64,000 bases of DNA, from contig PTFA01000111.1 in NCBI GenBank assembly GCA_003342895.1, positions 2,993,607-3,057,606 on the forward strand, given 5' to 3'. Source of the stretch: Casuarius casuarius. Lineage: Eukaryota > Chordata > Aves > Casuariiformes > Casuariidae. Made by a program: the position numbers and the translations under genes. Shown piece by piece: positions 23,501 through 38,500 of this stretch (position 1 is the stretch's first letter; each line of letters starts with the position of its first letter). The notes below the pieces were generated by a model. The model had not been told where the DNA came from and made no database searches. It was given only the letters and a program-made list of their open reading frames with translations.

Positions 23501-26500
23501 GCTGTCTCTGCATTGTTCATGACAAGCTTTCACACATCTTTAAAGCACTTGCTTTAACGACTGTACTTGCTCAGCTTTTAGTATGGCTGGGTCCAACTAA
23601 ACTCAAAGTTCAAACAGTTTTCCTGTAAAGAGAGGGGCTCAAAACCAGAGATTCATTTGGTTTCAGGGAATAAGCAATGAGACAAACAGGGACAAAGCTA
23701 CAGAACTGGAATACAGGTAGTAGCAGGATCCAAGAAGAAAAAGCCACCAAGAATATACTACACTCCTTAGAGGTTTAAGGAGTACCTGGAGTAACCAAGC
23801 TTATGAGCCTCTTCTCAGTCTAAACAAAGATAACTGAAAATAAAGCAGATTAGCAAACAATATAGCAAGTATGNCTAGCTCTAGGGACATAAGCACATTC
23901 AAGAACATTTCAGAAGTGTCTATGATATTTTCTTTCAAATACCAGAATCTCAAAAACAACAAAAAAAATTCAAAATCAGCTCCTTCAACAGGCATAACTG
24001 TAACTCGCATAGTGTGTGTCAGATAGGGAAGAAGCAACAGGTAAAACAAAAGGTGAAATACTGTACTTTTACATGCACTACTGTATTTCAGAGCAAATAC
24101 AAGCTTTCAAAAAGCTGATGAGCTAAAAAGTATTCAATAGAACCAAGCAACTATGCAAACAGAAGTCCTCTGCAGAGACCCGTTACTGCTCTCACAGATA
24201 TTTACTGCTATGGTATTAGTCATATTTACATACCACTACAGAAGCTGACATGAGCTTCGAATTGGGGGGAGTTCCTCCATTAGTCACAAGTGTGGCAACA
24301 TACCAAGAAAACGGACTTACTGTGAATCACAACAAACGTAACTTTGTTACTTTAGCAACAGATCCCTTGAATTTTGTTTTCTCAAAATATTGGTGCTCTC
24401 CTTCTCCCCCCGAAAGGCATCCTCTCCTCTCCCCAAAGCCCCAGTGCCACCACATTGCAGCAGACACTGCTGTAGTGAGTCTTAAAGCTGCAGGCCTACT
24501 CAGTGTGTGACAGCAGCTAGCTGGATCCTGCCCCACAGCTGGATTTTACCTGCCATTCCTTCAGTGGCTAACTAATTCAGGTCTTTCCCTCTGCCTACCT
24601 GCTCACTTTCACGAAAACTGCAAAAATGTTGTTATTAATGAGGCCTCTAATCTCTGTAGAATTCACATGAATTTTGACAACCATCTTAGAGGATGGGAAT
24701 GCTGGTAGCCACAAGTGCATAAACTCTTGGGAAAACAGGTTAAAAGCAGCTTTTCCAACTTCCAGTAGGGAAACCGGATTTTATACACCAACGTCTTGTA
24801 CTCCTTCTCCTTGGCTGGACTGGAAACGGAATATTCAACACTTAACCAAGAGGGAAGCTAGAGAAGACACAGGAAGGCCAACACACAGAAAGTTATTAAT
24901 GAAACACTTGAAATAGAAGAGCAAAACCTTTGAATCTCTACAAATGCTCCTTAAGCTTACCAACACTTGATTCCAATTCAGTTTTTGCCCCATCAGCATT
25001 AGTTACCTACAATAAAAGACTTTGACTGTTCAACTCACATTCTGACAGTTATTTTCCAAAACGTCTTAAGCAGGCAAAATTAANAGCAGTAATTTAATGA
25101 CAAAAATCTGAGCGACAAGTGCCTTTGCTCTTCATACCTTTCTGCAAGAATTGCCTTTTTAAGGTTTTAAATGGAGAAACTGGGACGTGAAGACCACTCA
25201 CTGTGGGTGGAGGCACGTACTTGAAACTGGGCGAGTCATCTCAGCCAGGGCAGAGGTTTGCAGGCAATATCCCTCCACAGCAGGCAACTGACAGGCTGTT
25301 TACTCCCATTGCCAAGCAACAATTTATAATTAGCTCTGCCTGAAGTCTCACGAAATTAAATCTCACATGGTTGGTTTCAAATCCAGTTCCTCCTGTAAGT
25401 ATCTACCTATCAATATTTCAAGTTTCGCTTCTACCAGACACGCAGAGCAGTAGAAAAGAAAAAGCTTGGTGCAAAGTTCTGTTCAAAAGAATGAAGTCTC
25501 TTCTTACCTAAAATAAATATAGTCCAAAGACAAACAACAGCTGTAAATCTGCCAAAAAGCAAAGGGGTTTTTTTTGTTTGGTTGTTTGGTTGTTTTTTTA
25601 CATTCAGGGAGTCTCTACTTTCTGCACATCTAGAGAGTTCACTAATGTATCTGATTGGAAAAAAAAGTCAGCAAAGCTTTCACTGCAACCAATAAAAATA
25701 TTTATGTCCTCTTTCAAAAGAGGTGTAAGACTACTCTAACAACCATTGTGTTTGATTTTTGTACAGTCACCCAAAAGCTACTTCCCTGAAGAAAAATCAC
25801 TTTATTTGTACCAATCTGGAAAATACAGTATATAAAAAGTTAGGCAATTATTCAGTCTATTTTTTTCCTTCTGACCTGACTGCTAGAAAATAGATTTTAG
25901 ACTAATCTGTGATTTATTTTAATATTTTGAATTACTAAGTATTACTTCTGCCCCCAAATGGCAGTTTTATTTAATATATTTGATGAACAAGGAAAAAAGA
26001 CTACCAAGTCACATTTTGATTTAAAGAAAGAAATCTTTCTTGCTTTTTTTCAGTTTCTAGTCATTTCTTTATGAACTACATAAAATAAACTGCAGGGGAA
26101 GCTAGGTCTTGCCAAAGCCAGTTTACTACTACAACACTATTTCTAGCTGCATAAATGCATTTTAGGGAAAGCACAAGTTAACTTCCTTTAAAACTCATCA
26201 TTGAGATTATCCTACTGCAACATTTTTCATGTGAATTATTTTAACAGAAAATGATAAAACAAACCATTAACTGGGAGGGAAAACCCTGTATTTTTAAGCA
26301 TAGTTTGGAGGATTTTCCTTGTCTAGAAGTTTTCTATGAACTGAACAACTTTTGTTGCCCGTTTGAGCAGTGGAAGGTAAGAAAGTACAAAGGGGCTCTA
26401 ATCATTAACTATAAACAGAGTCTTCCAGGAAGGATTTGATGTAGAAGTAAGGGGACAGAATAAATAGCTCTACATCAGCAGAAAGCACACAGAAAAACTG

Positions 26501-29500
26501 TAAATCACAAAGCTAGAGAATGATCGCAATAGCAACAGTCCTGCCAAATGGTGATCTGCTTATCTGGAAAAGAGAATGAGTGAAAGAGAACTATGAAATA
26601 GGTACAAAAGGTCTAAGAACTATTCTGAAGCCATTCAACTGGAGAGTGAAGATGAAAGCCAATACTCAGCATTTTAATTACAACCTACACAGAGACTAGG
26701 TCTATACCAAAGTTTAGTTGCTTTCTTACCGTTCATTAATTCTGCATGTCCAGAACTGATGTGACTACTTTCCCTCCAAACAACAGTTCTTAACTTTCTT
26801 CTAGTTACAACTCCACTCGGCAAATCAACACTAACACAGATATCAGACAAAATGGCTTTTGTGGGGCTCGAATGAATATTCGTCACTATCAAACAGCAAA
26901 CGGCAGAGCTACAGGTCCCAGATCTCCTCCTTAAGTTTAAAGGGCTTCCAAAGTGCTGTTCCTAATAGCAGCTTGGATGGAGCTAAAACATCTGCCATGT
27001 TTCAGGGAGTTATGTCTTGCAAAGAGAACCACTCCCACATATTCAAAATATTCAAAACCTGACTGGGCAGGCTCCTGGGCAACCTGCTGGAGCTGACCCT
27101 GCTTGAGCAGGGGGGGTTGGACTAGATGATCTCCAGAGGTGCCTTCCAACCCCAACCTGTGATTGTAACATGAGTCAGTTCTAGTTACTGGACTAAATTC
27201 TTTGTTCCAGAAAACTCATATAACTACAAATAAGATGAATCACTCAATCCCTCTGCAATTCTTTTTATAGAAAATAACTGAAACACATTACCCTGTCTCA
27301 TGAAGTTAGTAACAGAAACCTAAACTACACTAACAAAGGCTGTTAGGAGAACATCATAGTATTCGTGGTGATAGAAGCACAGCATTTGTATCAAGAAAGT
27401 GCAAGGTAACTTTAAGAGTGTTGGGGTAGGACAAGGCAAGAGAGGAATACAGTTTTGCAGAAAGTTTTTATTTTCCTGAATCAACAAGGATGGGAAAATT
27501 TTGAAACTTGGAGCACTTTTATATAGGTACTAAAATCAGAGAGCAACAAGCAAAAAGGTATGGAGAGATGTATTTAATTTTTCCTTATTTCTTCTTACCT
27601 GTGATGTTGTGAGGGCCTGGTCAGGCTTCAAGATTGCAAATGTTATTTAGTATGCATATTGCTATTTCATCTAACTACTTGACCTTACTAAGCACAAATG
27701 AATTACTGAAATTAGTATTTTAGTAAAATATTTTCTAAAAAAATAAATACTAAGTTTTCTCTTGTGTAAATACAGAGACTAAGGCAAAATATGAGTAGCT
27801 GACAGAAACATGGTTTTGTCTACATTCAGCTGCAGTGTACCTTTGACAAACGCTGCAGGTCTTTGATTAAATACTGCCTAGCCTTCTACTACTTAAAGCC
27901 TACACGTTGGTACTTGCACTTGCAAGTGCAAGGCACAATGAAACTTTCAGCCTTCTAAGTAGCTGCTCTTCAGTTCTTGGTATTCTTTTTCATAAAAACT
28001 CTAACCCACAGAGATGTCACTGGTTAGCAAAAAGTGCCATCTTGCACTAAGTTTAGTGTTTTTGGAGGTATTTCAAATTTTTTAAATCTTTAATTGTAGA
28101 AAGCAGTTCACATTTTGTGAGTAACAGGGAGTAACTAACAGCAGCTCCCCAAGGCCCTGGTGCCCTGCTTTTCCCACAGGGACAAGAGCACACACAAGCT
28201 AGCTGAGGAGGTGAGCCGCCACTGTCTTTGCCATCTCTTGCTTCAACAGATAACCTACTTAAGCCAGCCCTATCCTACTGCCCCTATGGCAGGCAAGGAA
28301 GCTTCCCGGCCTGTGCCTGTTCCCAGGTCTCAGGTGCCAGTGCAATCACTTTCCCCCCAGGGAGACTCACAGACCACACACAAAGGGCTGAAGCACCTGT
28401 GCTCTCCATTAGCTTCTGTCTTCAGAAGCTAGTTGAAGAGTTGGCCTGGGAGCTCAGAAGCAGTCTTAAGACACACTGCACTCAAATCTCATCAAGATCA
28501 AGTGAGCGCTGTGCACTGACCTCCCTTTGGCTACTTTCAAAATTCAGTCTTGGTATTCAGTGGTTAAAGACATGACAGATATGTATTTTTTCTAAGCCTA
28601 GGAAACCAAAATCCTTGAAGTTCGTGTTCCTCACAGCCTACAGCTTCAAACTTTAACCTGCTCAAAAGACGGGATTTTAAGCTTCCACAAAGCTGACAAG
28701 CCTCACAGTAACTGCTCACATACCCTTGCTATAATTGTTTCCATAACCAGTTGCACCCTCACCTCAAGGCTCACATTTCTTGTGTAAAAGCAGGTCAGCA
28801 CCCCTCCGTCTTCTAAAGTCAAGGGTTCACGTTACTTATTGAGGATTTCTGCTTTTAAGCCTAGTAAGAGCTTCAATAGTTTTTGGCAAAAACCTTCCCC
28901 TATTTGGCTGATGTCTCTGCAACCAGGGAACCTCTAGCTCTGAAGTGTGTACTTCAAACAAAGGGCATATCACAAGNTGTCGAAACTATACTTTGAAAAA
29001 CTGTGCAGCAATATATATTGATAGCAATAAGACAAATCCTGGAGGAGATGGTGGGGCTGGGAGAGGACACACGTTCAAGTCTGACCTTCAGTGTTCTCAC
29101 AAGATTCATGAGCTATTAAGCCTCACTGAGGTAACAACCCAAATCACAGCTATCCCCCAAAATTAACAGTTTAATAAACTGCAAAAACTATGGAGGTTAA
29201 CCAAATGATTAGCTTCAAATTTAAGAAAACTATGGGATCCAAGCAAGCTGCTAACTCTTCAGTATCATATAATTTAACAAAACCATTAATTCTTTTGAAA
29301 GTAATTAAAACTGACATCTAGTAACAACACTATTGTACTGCCAAAAATTTATAAATACTTCTATTCAAATAATAACATTCTATTGTCTCTTTGCACTGAA
29401 AACTTTCATACGCATCTGTATACTTAAATACAATTCCCAGTCTTATTCAGAGAAAGGTTGTTTTCCAGGCAGTTGTGTGATCTCTTGAGCTATGACTTCA

Positions 29501-32500
29501 GAAGTTGAATGCTTTTTTTGCTCATCTCAGTATTCAATAAAACACTTTATACAGCTATAAAGTGATTGGTAGCTCCTCTCCATCAAAGTTACTGAAGAAT
29601 GTCAGCAATCACCAAGGAAAGAAGCCAGCCAGCAGCTTGTTTTTCTGCACTCCTACTAGCTTACATACTGCATTTCTAGTAGCTTCTTGCAGAAAGGTTA
29701 GGAAAGTCTTCACTAAATGGAAGAAGATGTTAAATTTTAGCACAAGGAAGAATTAAGCAGCCAAGACTTGCAATCTAGCAGCCAGTCTCAACAGTTAAAG
29801 AGTGGTAATAATCCTCATTCTGATCAAGAAAAAGAATTAAAATTATAACTTATGATGAACAAGTCTCCAAACCAGATCTTAACCTTCCATTTAGAAATTC
29901 TTTCTTTAAAACAAAGTTTAGTTGAAATATACATTTTTTCACATGTAGTGTGGACAGAACTATGGCAAAAATAGTCATATTTTTACAGCAGTACATTGTA
30001 CAAATGATGGCTCCACAGTAAGTGGGACTGGTTTATGTATGCTGCTACTTGTAAGCTGATGATTCAATTCACAGCCTGTTTCTCTTTTACCTTCCTCAGA
30101 ACTTCTACCAGTTCAACACAGTTTGCATACTAATAGCAAAATCCAAACAAAATCTGTAATCTAGTCAGAAATTTTAACTGAACAGCAAGATTGACTTTGT
30201 TTTTCTAGACTCCATTTCATTATGGCTCTCTCAGCTATGGCTAAAAAGATTTTTCAAGTAATCTGCACACTCAGAAATACCTGCCAGAGTTTTTGCTGGA
30301 AGACAGAGGATAAAGATTTCATGTTTTAGAATTAGAGTTTTTGGGGGAGGAAAGAGGAAACCAAACCACTTAAATTAGTCATTGCAAAAAATGACTCAGC
30401 CCATAATTTCATCTACCTCTCCAAAAGTGAATCAGTTCTGGCACCAGTCAGTTCATTTTACAACAAAACCTATTATTTGTGCTCAAACTTCATCTTCANA
30501 TACTAAAGTGTTTCAATGATATTTTTCTTCCCGCAAAAATTTATTATTAAGGAGTTAGTCTACATGGATTAGCATTAAGTGACAACTCAGAGAGATGGGT
30601 CTTAGTGCAATTTGTATTCTGCTGCACCATACCAGCATTTGTTTGGAAATGCACAGGACTAGCATAAGCCACAAGATGTGTAATGTGACAACACCCTACT
30701 TCCCTACATGAAGGGGAACATTGGAAGAAAAGGCTCATTTCTCTACTTCAACTAATATTGTAACATGTACACACAATCAGCACTTAAAATTTCTGAAGGA
30801 CACCATATACAGGGATACTGCATGCACATAGCCAATGCGCTAGTTTTAGTTACCCAAAACAGGCAGATAAACTAAACAAACTAGTTAGAATCCAGCTAAG
30901 TGGCAACCACAGATGTATAGCAGGCCACAGACCTGGCATATGGTCTTCATCAGATGTAGGTTCCCCCTTTCCCCCTTAAAAAAAAAGCTTGATTGTTACT
31001 TTCCATCCTTCATTATTGTTATCTGAGGAACAAGATGCATCTTTTCTTCTGTACTAAGACCACAGTCTTGAGATACAGTGGGTCTGATGTATTCATCTGT
31101 TCAGTAAAACATANGGAATGCACTCACATTGAAGCCTTCAGGATTTCTAGTTCAAGTGCACCTTCAGAAAGTACTTCCGTTCTGCTATATTTAGACAAAA
31201 ACATTTATCAAGAACTCTCAATGTCCACTCTGTGTGTAAAATAGTTTCACATCTCCACTCTGTTTCTATATTTTTAACACAAATTGGATTTTATATTCTG
31301 GTGTTAGCACTTGCAGGTAGCCATTACGTACGCTAGACTTCAGCTTACACTGTAAATTTACTCATTTTGTAGAACAACACAGGAAAGCAATGGGAGTGAA
31401 TAGAAGAAGTGTCCCTAGGACAGGTGACAGTTGCATGCTGAAGACTGAAAGCCATGCCTGGGGATAGGACTGGCAGTGGAGAAAGTGACAAGGATGTAGT
31501 AGCAACATTTGAGGGGAGGGAGTAGAAGAAGTAGTCAGGAAAGGGGAGGAAGAAGGAGACAGAATCAGAGAGGTTTGCATGCAAAGAAGTTCTCAGCACA
31601 CTACAGCCACAAGTTTCACAATCACAGCCCTTGACTAAAGTTTTGGGGACAAAAAGTCACCACATCTCTGCTTAATATGCACAGTAAAAGAGCTGGCCCC
31701 TCTGGAAGGCAAAAGGAGCAAAAAGAAAAGCTGGAAATTTTTGTGAAAAGGGGGGCAGGGAGTTATAAATCAGATTGCAAAGCTGCTGGGGAAGACACAA
31801 ACATGGCCAGCTCTGATCCAAAGATGTCATGTCTGCATGACTACTTGAAATGCTTGGGGAGGGTGAGGGCAGGGAAGAGTTGCTGAAATATGTAATGAAT
31901 TTGGGATGCAATCACAAAATGATTAGCCTCAAGAATGCATTGAGAAGCAACGAAGCAGGCAGAAATTTCTGAGAGAACGCAAACAGGCATGTATAGCTGG
32001 AGGTAAGGGAAGAAACATAAGACTGAAAGATAAAGATAGAATATAGAAAAAGACAACCCTACACAAAAGGTTTTTATATAGGCTTCCCTAAACTCTTCCT
32101 CCAAACCTTATCATGATACTTCTCATTTTCAGTTTTAATGAGGACTTGAGTGCTCCCACAGCTGTTTTGTCCAACAATAGCATCAGGTCTAATAAAAACT
32201 GTATCTCAGCCTATACCCTTTACCTCACTTATTTTTAACACACCACATCACTCTATTACTATCACCACCATCCCCTCCCCTCTTTACACATGATCAGTAT
32301 TTTATTCCAAATCATAGGGTGGTGATTTACCATAGGTGATGGTAAAATGGAAGTTTAAACACTGCAACTTCATTTTTTTCCAGATACAAAAGGTTCAGAG
32401 TATAGTATTTTTGTAGTAGATATCTTTAATCTAGTGACGCTAGCAATATTGCAGAATACGATCAGACTTGCAGAATTTGCTCTCATGGAAATACTAGAGT

Positions 32501-35500
32501 TGAATAAATTTCTCACTTCATTATTTTTCCTTTAAAATACTGGATTTCTTCACAAACAGAAAAGATGCAATCAACATTTTGTGTGGTTAAGCAAAAGAGA
32601 TTTAGCATACAATTTTACAATTAAAATCTGAGAAGATTGAGTTTTATCCATGAAAGCTATAGGAGTTCAATCAAAGCAGAACTTCTGTTNTATGAAAAGA
32701 TTAATTTGCAGTCCCAATACATAACATTTAGCTGACCAAAGAACAACTGGGATTATCAAAAAAAAATATAATGTTCATTTTTACCTTGACTAAAACTCTT
32801 TGGCTCAAAGTCAGATCAGTCTTGAAGGTGTTTTACACACACCCCTTCTGAATACCATTTCTTGAAAAAAATTTCTAAGAATCAAGAGATACAACAGGAG
32901 TACACAGACTCGAGCTATAAGAAAGGTAGACTTGAATTAACATCTACAGTTAATTCAGTTACCTCACTCAATAGCTTTTCCTTTTACAAGTAAAGGGTGC
33001 TATATCTTTAATGTTTATAGTATGTGTTCACAGATGACTGAAATCTGCATGAAGAAAACAAAAACAAGATTTGTTATACAGCCAGTATTTTCTGATGAGA
33101 CCTGACTTAAATTTAAATTAGTTTTCTTTTTAAATGCACTTTAAATGGTCTTTTCCCCAGACANGCTAAAATGATTTCTGCGTTTGAGATATGAACTACA
33201 TATTTTAAAGGAACAACTGCATATTTGCAAAAACCATTATAAACAGACAGTTATACCACAAACAACTAGGTTCTTGGGAGTGTCATGGGAATCTGTTGTA
33301 TGACTTTTTGGAATTCTTTGTGGAAAATCTTCTAGATGCTATTTTTCCAGGCTATCCAGTAACACCAAACACAGAGAATAAAACAGCTTAAAAGAAGTTT
33401 GTGCACTGCGGTAACTTTATTTTCAACATCTGAAAAATGGACTTGCTGGCAGCAAGTAGGGAAGTCTTTCCTCGCCTAGAGCTTGCATGCATATAGAAAA
33501 AGCAATTTTTTTTTAATGAAAAAAGCAAACTAAAAGCCATCCTTATAATACCAAGGAACATTCCAAACACTCACTTTTGCAGTATTATCCCCAAGCCTAT
33601 GTATGAATGCTGTTGCTGCCAATGACTGCTTTTCCAGGGTGACACGGAGACCTAAAACGAGACACCTGCCTACTAGGCAAACCATAAGATACAGTGATCG
33701 AAATGCTATTTCACTGTATTGGGCTCAGCTGGGCAGTGGGGGCTGCAGGTGCCACGGCTGTGGCAGGCGGCCATGAGCCGCCTGATGCTGGTCACAGCTG
33801 GTTCCAGCCGGCTCCGAGGCTGGTGCAGCCGCCCCAGCGCCTGGGGATGACAACCCCCCCCCGAGGGAGGGACTGTGGCTGGGCCAGGGACACCCTAAGG
33901 CCGAGGGGACCCACACTGGGGTGGGGACGACACTGAGAAGCGAGGAGGAACCAGGAAAAANCAGTAAGCAGCACAGAGGAGCCACAGCACTGAGCCGTTA
34001 CACACCAACCTCCACCTCCTGCTGCCTCCCCCAAGGGACCGGGCGAAAATGAGGGCACATGAGCCCCAGGAGGGGAAGGCTCAGCGTTTGTCTTAAGCGG
34101 AGCCTGGGGAAGGGGGAGGAAAGGTGTTCACTTAGGTGTTTGCTCCGTTTGGTCTTTTTCTCAATACCCAAACCAACAAGGAGAAGTTTGCGTTAACTGG
34201 CAATAAGATATATTACGTAGAAGTTCCCTGAACGGAGACCNTTTTGCCCACAGCGGGAGCCAGTGGAGAACGCAGGCAGCAGCCACGGCCAGGGATGAAA
34301 CAGTGGTGGTGGCTGCGAAACGCGGCAGAGCTGTGCTGGTGGTGCTGGGAGGCTGCGGTGGCTGCTGCGGTGGTGGCGGGGAGCCCGTAGTGTGGGGGAG
34401 GTGTGAACAGCCTGTAAACAGGGGAGAGATGAAGGGGCCCAGCGAGCCCTTGCTGGATGGGAAGGCGATGGAAAAGAACTGGGCTGGGTCCTGCTCCAGC
34501 CCCAGGGCTGTCTTGCCATACGGGATCCAAGAACAGCAGCAGCCCAAGGGGCTGCCAAGGGGCTGTGACCCCCCAGGGAGTGGGCGCTGCTGTGCTGGGG
34601 CTCACCATGTGCTTGCTCTGGGTGCTGGGAGGGAGGCCGGGACGCCTCAGGAGAGCTGGGGGTTCGGCAGGCAGTCTGTGGGAGCAACAGGCTGCAGAAA
34701 GGGGTGTTAAGCAGTGCTCAGCACCAAAGGGAGGCCAGAGCCTTGGGCAGAGGCGAGCAGCCAGGAGCAGCGCTGAACCGGCCANGCAGTGCATCAGGCT
34801 GCTGCAGGAGCAGCCAGGGGGCTAGAACTGACCACCCAGAGGGGCACCTCAACCACCCCAGTCATGGAAATTCAGGATTNGGGCAGATTAACCAGCTACA
34901 GTGGTTAAACAGACCTGCAAAGATGGAAGCGCTGCTTCCCAGTATGTAAACACTCAGTGAAATTAAAGAAATGGGGGACACTTAGAGCTGGTACCCCCAC
35001 ATTGGCTGTGGCGGTGCTGGGAAGGTGGAGCAAATAGGGTACAGCTTTTGACTCAGATGATCTGAGCTCTGAGGAGTTTGGAGCCTGTGCTGCTTGTGAA
35101 CACTGCCCTGTGCAAAGAAGGAGGGCTTTGGGATGTGCTAACGGATGGATATGTTGAGCCGTGGCCTGCTCCTGCTGATCCCACAAACAAGATACCTGTG
35201 TGGAAGGACTGGGAAGAAGGTGGTATCCGACTGCAGTTGCTTGGGCTGCCAGAATGTGTTTACAAGCAAGGGGGTGGGACCCCCAAAAGGTGATCATTGA
35301 TGCTAAGGCCTGAAAACTCTGATGGCAGGCAAAATTACTAACACCCTTCTGGTATTGCCTGATTACCTGGTGGAACACCTTGTTGATCAAGGAGCAACCT
35401 GTATGTACCATACTGGAGGGAGCATGCCATAAGATTGGCAGGAAGGCCAGGGATAATACTGAGAATCCAGCAGTATCATAAACATGTTGAAAAATGTCAG

Positions 35501-38500
35501 GAAAGAATGGATATTCAGCATGTTCTTGTCCTATGTACTGGGACTTAGGATTGTGAATGAAAAAGGAGAGGATGACAGAGTAGAACAGAAAGCCATAATA
35601 CAAGCAAATAGGCAGTGTAAGATCTGTGGAATAATATGACACACTAGAAAGTACGGATGATGAAATAGTATGTGTGATGGGAGAAATGGGTATTTGGAGA
35701 AGCCTGGTAAATAGATAGGGCCCCTTTCCCTCTGGCAATACTGGCAAGTGCTATGTTCTCACATAGGCAGAGCTATCACAGGGGTGGCTGCAAGCTTTCC
35801 TCTCTTGGAAAGCAAATGCAAGTAGCACCCTAGAAGGAAAATATATCTGCTGGCACCACAGAATGCAGCTTAGGCTAGAATCAGATAACAGGAGTCATTT
35901 CAGAAAAACTGTCCAAGAATGGACAGAAGATCATGGAGGAGAGTGGGCGCATCATATTCCCTATCATCCCCCAGCACCTGGAAAGGTAAAATGGTACACT
36001 GGCTTACTAAAAGCCATGCTAAAATCTCCAGGGAAGGGGAATCTTACAGGGTGGGAATCTCACCTCCAGGAAGTGGTGAGGTCAGCTGACATAAAGCCTG
36101 GAACCTGTCATAGCAACCCTGCAGAGCTCAAATGGGTGATAGAGTACCAGTGAACCCTGGGGACACTTGGATAGAGAAGCAAGTTCATGTCTCTTCCCTC
36201 TCCAACAGTTGAAATCCCTAAGGAAGGGGTCCTTACAGCTCAAAGAGTAGTGTTGACTTACTGGGTGGCCTTTGAAAAGGGAATAGTGGAATGCACCCTG
36301 TTACATGTGATAAATCAAATAATCTCATTTTACTTCATAAACTACATGTTATGTGGTTTGTAGACATGAGGCCTGAAGTTTGTAGTAAGTGTTCAAGTTA
36401 CTATGATGTTAACCCCATCTAGACCGTAGAGACACAGTTTGTGATGGGTGTATGTTCAGAGGGTGATGTTAAACCCTGTAATTGTTTCCCAGAGGCAAGG
36501 GTACCTACACATTTTTACTGTCTTAATACCTCCTTCCTTCCTGCAGAGGAGACAACAGGGAGAGTTTGCAATGAATGTTAAGACTGGGATGATGTTAAAA
36601 GTAGGGTTTATAAGGGACTTATATCCAGTCCAGTTCTTAAATACATGTTTTGCAGAGGTGAGGAGTGGGATGCGTTAGGCATAAATGACAAGAGTTTCAG
36701 TAGCAGTGGGCTGCAGTGGTGACCTGTGTGGGAGGAGGCCATGGACTTGCCCTGTGTCAGCCGCAGCTAGATTCAGCCAGCTCTGAAACCAATGTAAACA
36801 ACCTGTCGCCCACCAAAACTTCAGCCAGTCAGAGAAGCACACAGAGTACCCCACTCAAACATATTTAAGAAGGAGCAGCAGCCATTGGGGGCAGGAGACA
36901 AGCAAGGAGACAGTCTGGTAGGCACAGAGAGAAAGAGAGACTGCTGAGGAGACATGTGGCTGGAGATGCGTTCTCAGAAGGAGAGGCTCCATGCCAAAGA
37001 GGACACCCCTGAGGGACTGCAGCCCACAGGCAACCTGTGATGGCGCAGGGACACTGAGAAGCAAGGAGCAGCACAAGGAAACCAGTAAAAAGCACAGAAG
37101 AGCAGCAGAAAGAAACCATTACACACGAACCCCAACCTTTCACACTGCCTGTCACCTCGCTGAAGAAATTGGGACACACTTGAGTGTAACCAGCAGCAAA
37201 AATCAAGGAAGTAAGACTAAGAAGAGGGAGAAGACAAGTGTTTGGCTTAAGCTGAGCCTGGGGAAGGAGGAGGAAAGGTGTTTACTTCTGAGTGTTTGTT
37301 TCATCATTTATGTTTTCTCAATATCTGAATTAGGGAATAGATAGCTGTGTTAACTGGCAGTAAGTCTAATTAAAGTTCCCCAAGTCGAGACTGTTTTTCT
37401 TGTGGCATTCTCTCCATGCACTTCTGCTAGACTCTGAAGAGTAGGTTCCTGTGCCAGAGCATGGAAAAGCAGTATGACTAAGAAGAAGGTGCTTGCCCCT
37501 GTCAAGATGACCTTAACCAATACAGATTACTAATATTGCAGCATTTCGCTAACACAATTGTCACCTGCTGAAATACAAATTTACTGCAGTGAGAGGTTCA
37601 GGAAAGCCAAGAGTTAAAACAATCCTTTAGTGCGGGCAAACCTATCACACACACCACAGTAACATCAGGAAAACACTGAAATTGGTTTTGGCTGGACAGC
37701 GGCCAGGCTTGGGCTAGGCTAAGTCATGCTTAACTCTTGCCAAGTTAAATCATTGCAACTACAGAAAGCTATAGCAGTTTGTTGCAGTGATGTCATTTTG
37801 ATCTAGCAGGGCAGTGGCCATTTTATATGAATAACACCACATATAAAATCCCGGCCATTTCAAACTACAGGAAACAGAGGCATGAAACACCATGTGCTGC
37901 ATTTTTCAAGTTCATGCTGCCAAGTATGTGCACTAACACCACTATAAAAATGTTTAATTAAAGAAAGCTATTTTTTTTTTTAATCAGATTTAAAAGGCAA
38001 CCAATGCCACAACCTGCAAAGCAGAGATCAGTCTCCAGGAGTCCCTGCTCTACCTCCCTATTCCAGCTAAAAGCTCTAACTCCTAGATTACAGACAGGCT
38101 CCTTTAACCACCTCTCATCTAACTAGTAACTTTTCTCAGTACTGACTTGCCTCAACAAGAAATTAGTGGCATGGGTGTTTCTTTCCCTCTACTCATAGCC
38201 ATGTAGTTACAGCACTTTTAGGAAGCAGGGATCTCCGCCTTTAATTCACCTTAGGCTACAGATCTTACAACACAGATACCTCAGTTCCCAGGCAAGTATT
38301 TTGCTCACTTCCTATTACTCAATGGCACAACTATTTCTTCNGGAAACTATGTTTCAATCAACAAGCTCTATTCAATGCTTGCAGAGAATACTTAAAGTGT
38401 GTACCCTTGAACCCAGATGCTATATGTGCAGTAAACAGACACCTTTTTGTGCCTTTCTGCAGTACAGAAGGGAAACTTTGAGCTTTGTGTCTATGTGCAA

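Larger units (their letters stand above)
33704..37407 (+). mobile_element. Decayed LTR retroelement (ERVL-like), antisense in CD99 intron 1
   Basis: Two diverged direct copies of an LTR-like block (about 33.70-34.25 kb and 36.67-37.41 kb) flank about 2.4 kb of internal sequence. The internal part ends with an integrase-like remnant about 0.5 kb before the second LTR, with no sign of an envelope gene between them. That order suits an envelope-less ERVL-type element. The LTRs differ at many positions and carry indels, and the internal part is too short for full gag-pol, so this is an old, inactive copy. Class assignment is tentative and the outer edges are approximate; I could not identify a target-site duplication. 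Confidence 0.7.

Noticed and set aside
28180..28210. 31-nt plus-strand pseudo-exon with acceptor ttttcccacag and donor gtgagc
   Set aside because: Very short, isolated, antisense in CD99 intron 1, and no partner exons were found.
34193..34794. Long overlapping open frames (up to 193 codons) on the minus strand
   Set aside because: Low-complexity Pro/Ser/Ala/His-rich translations of GC-rich retroelement sequence, open in several frames at once; composition effect.
34905..35747. 280-codon minus-strand open frame in the LTR element
   Set aside because: It opposes the direction of the integrase remnant and the LTRs and shows no domain; read as an antisense shadow of retroelement sequence.
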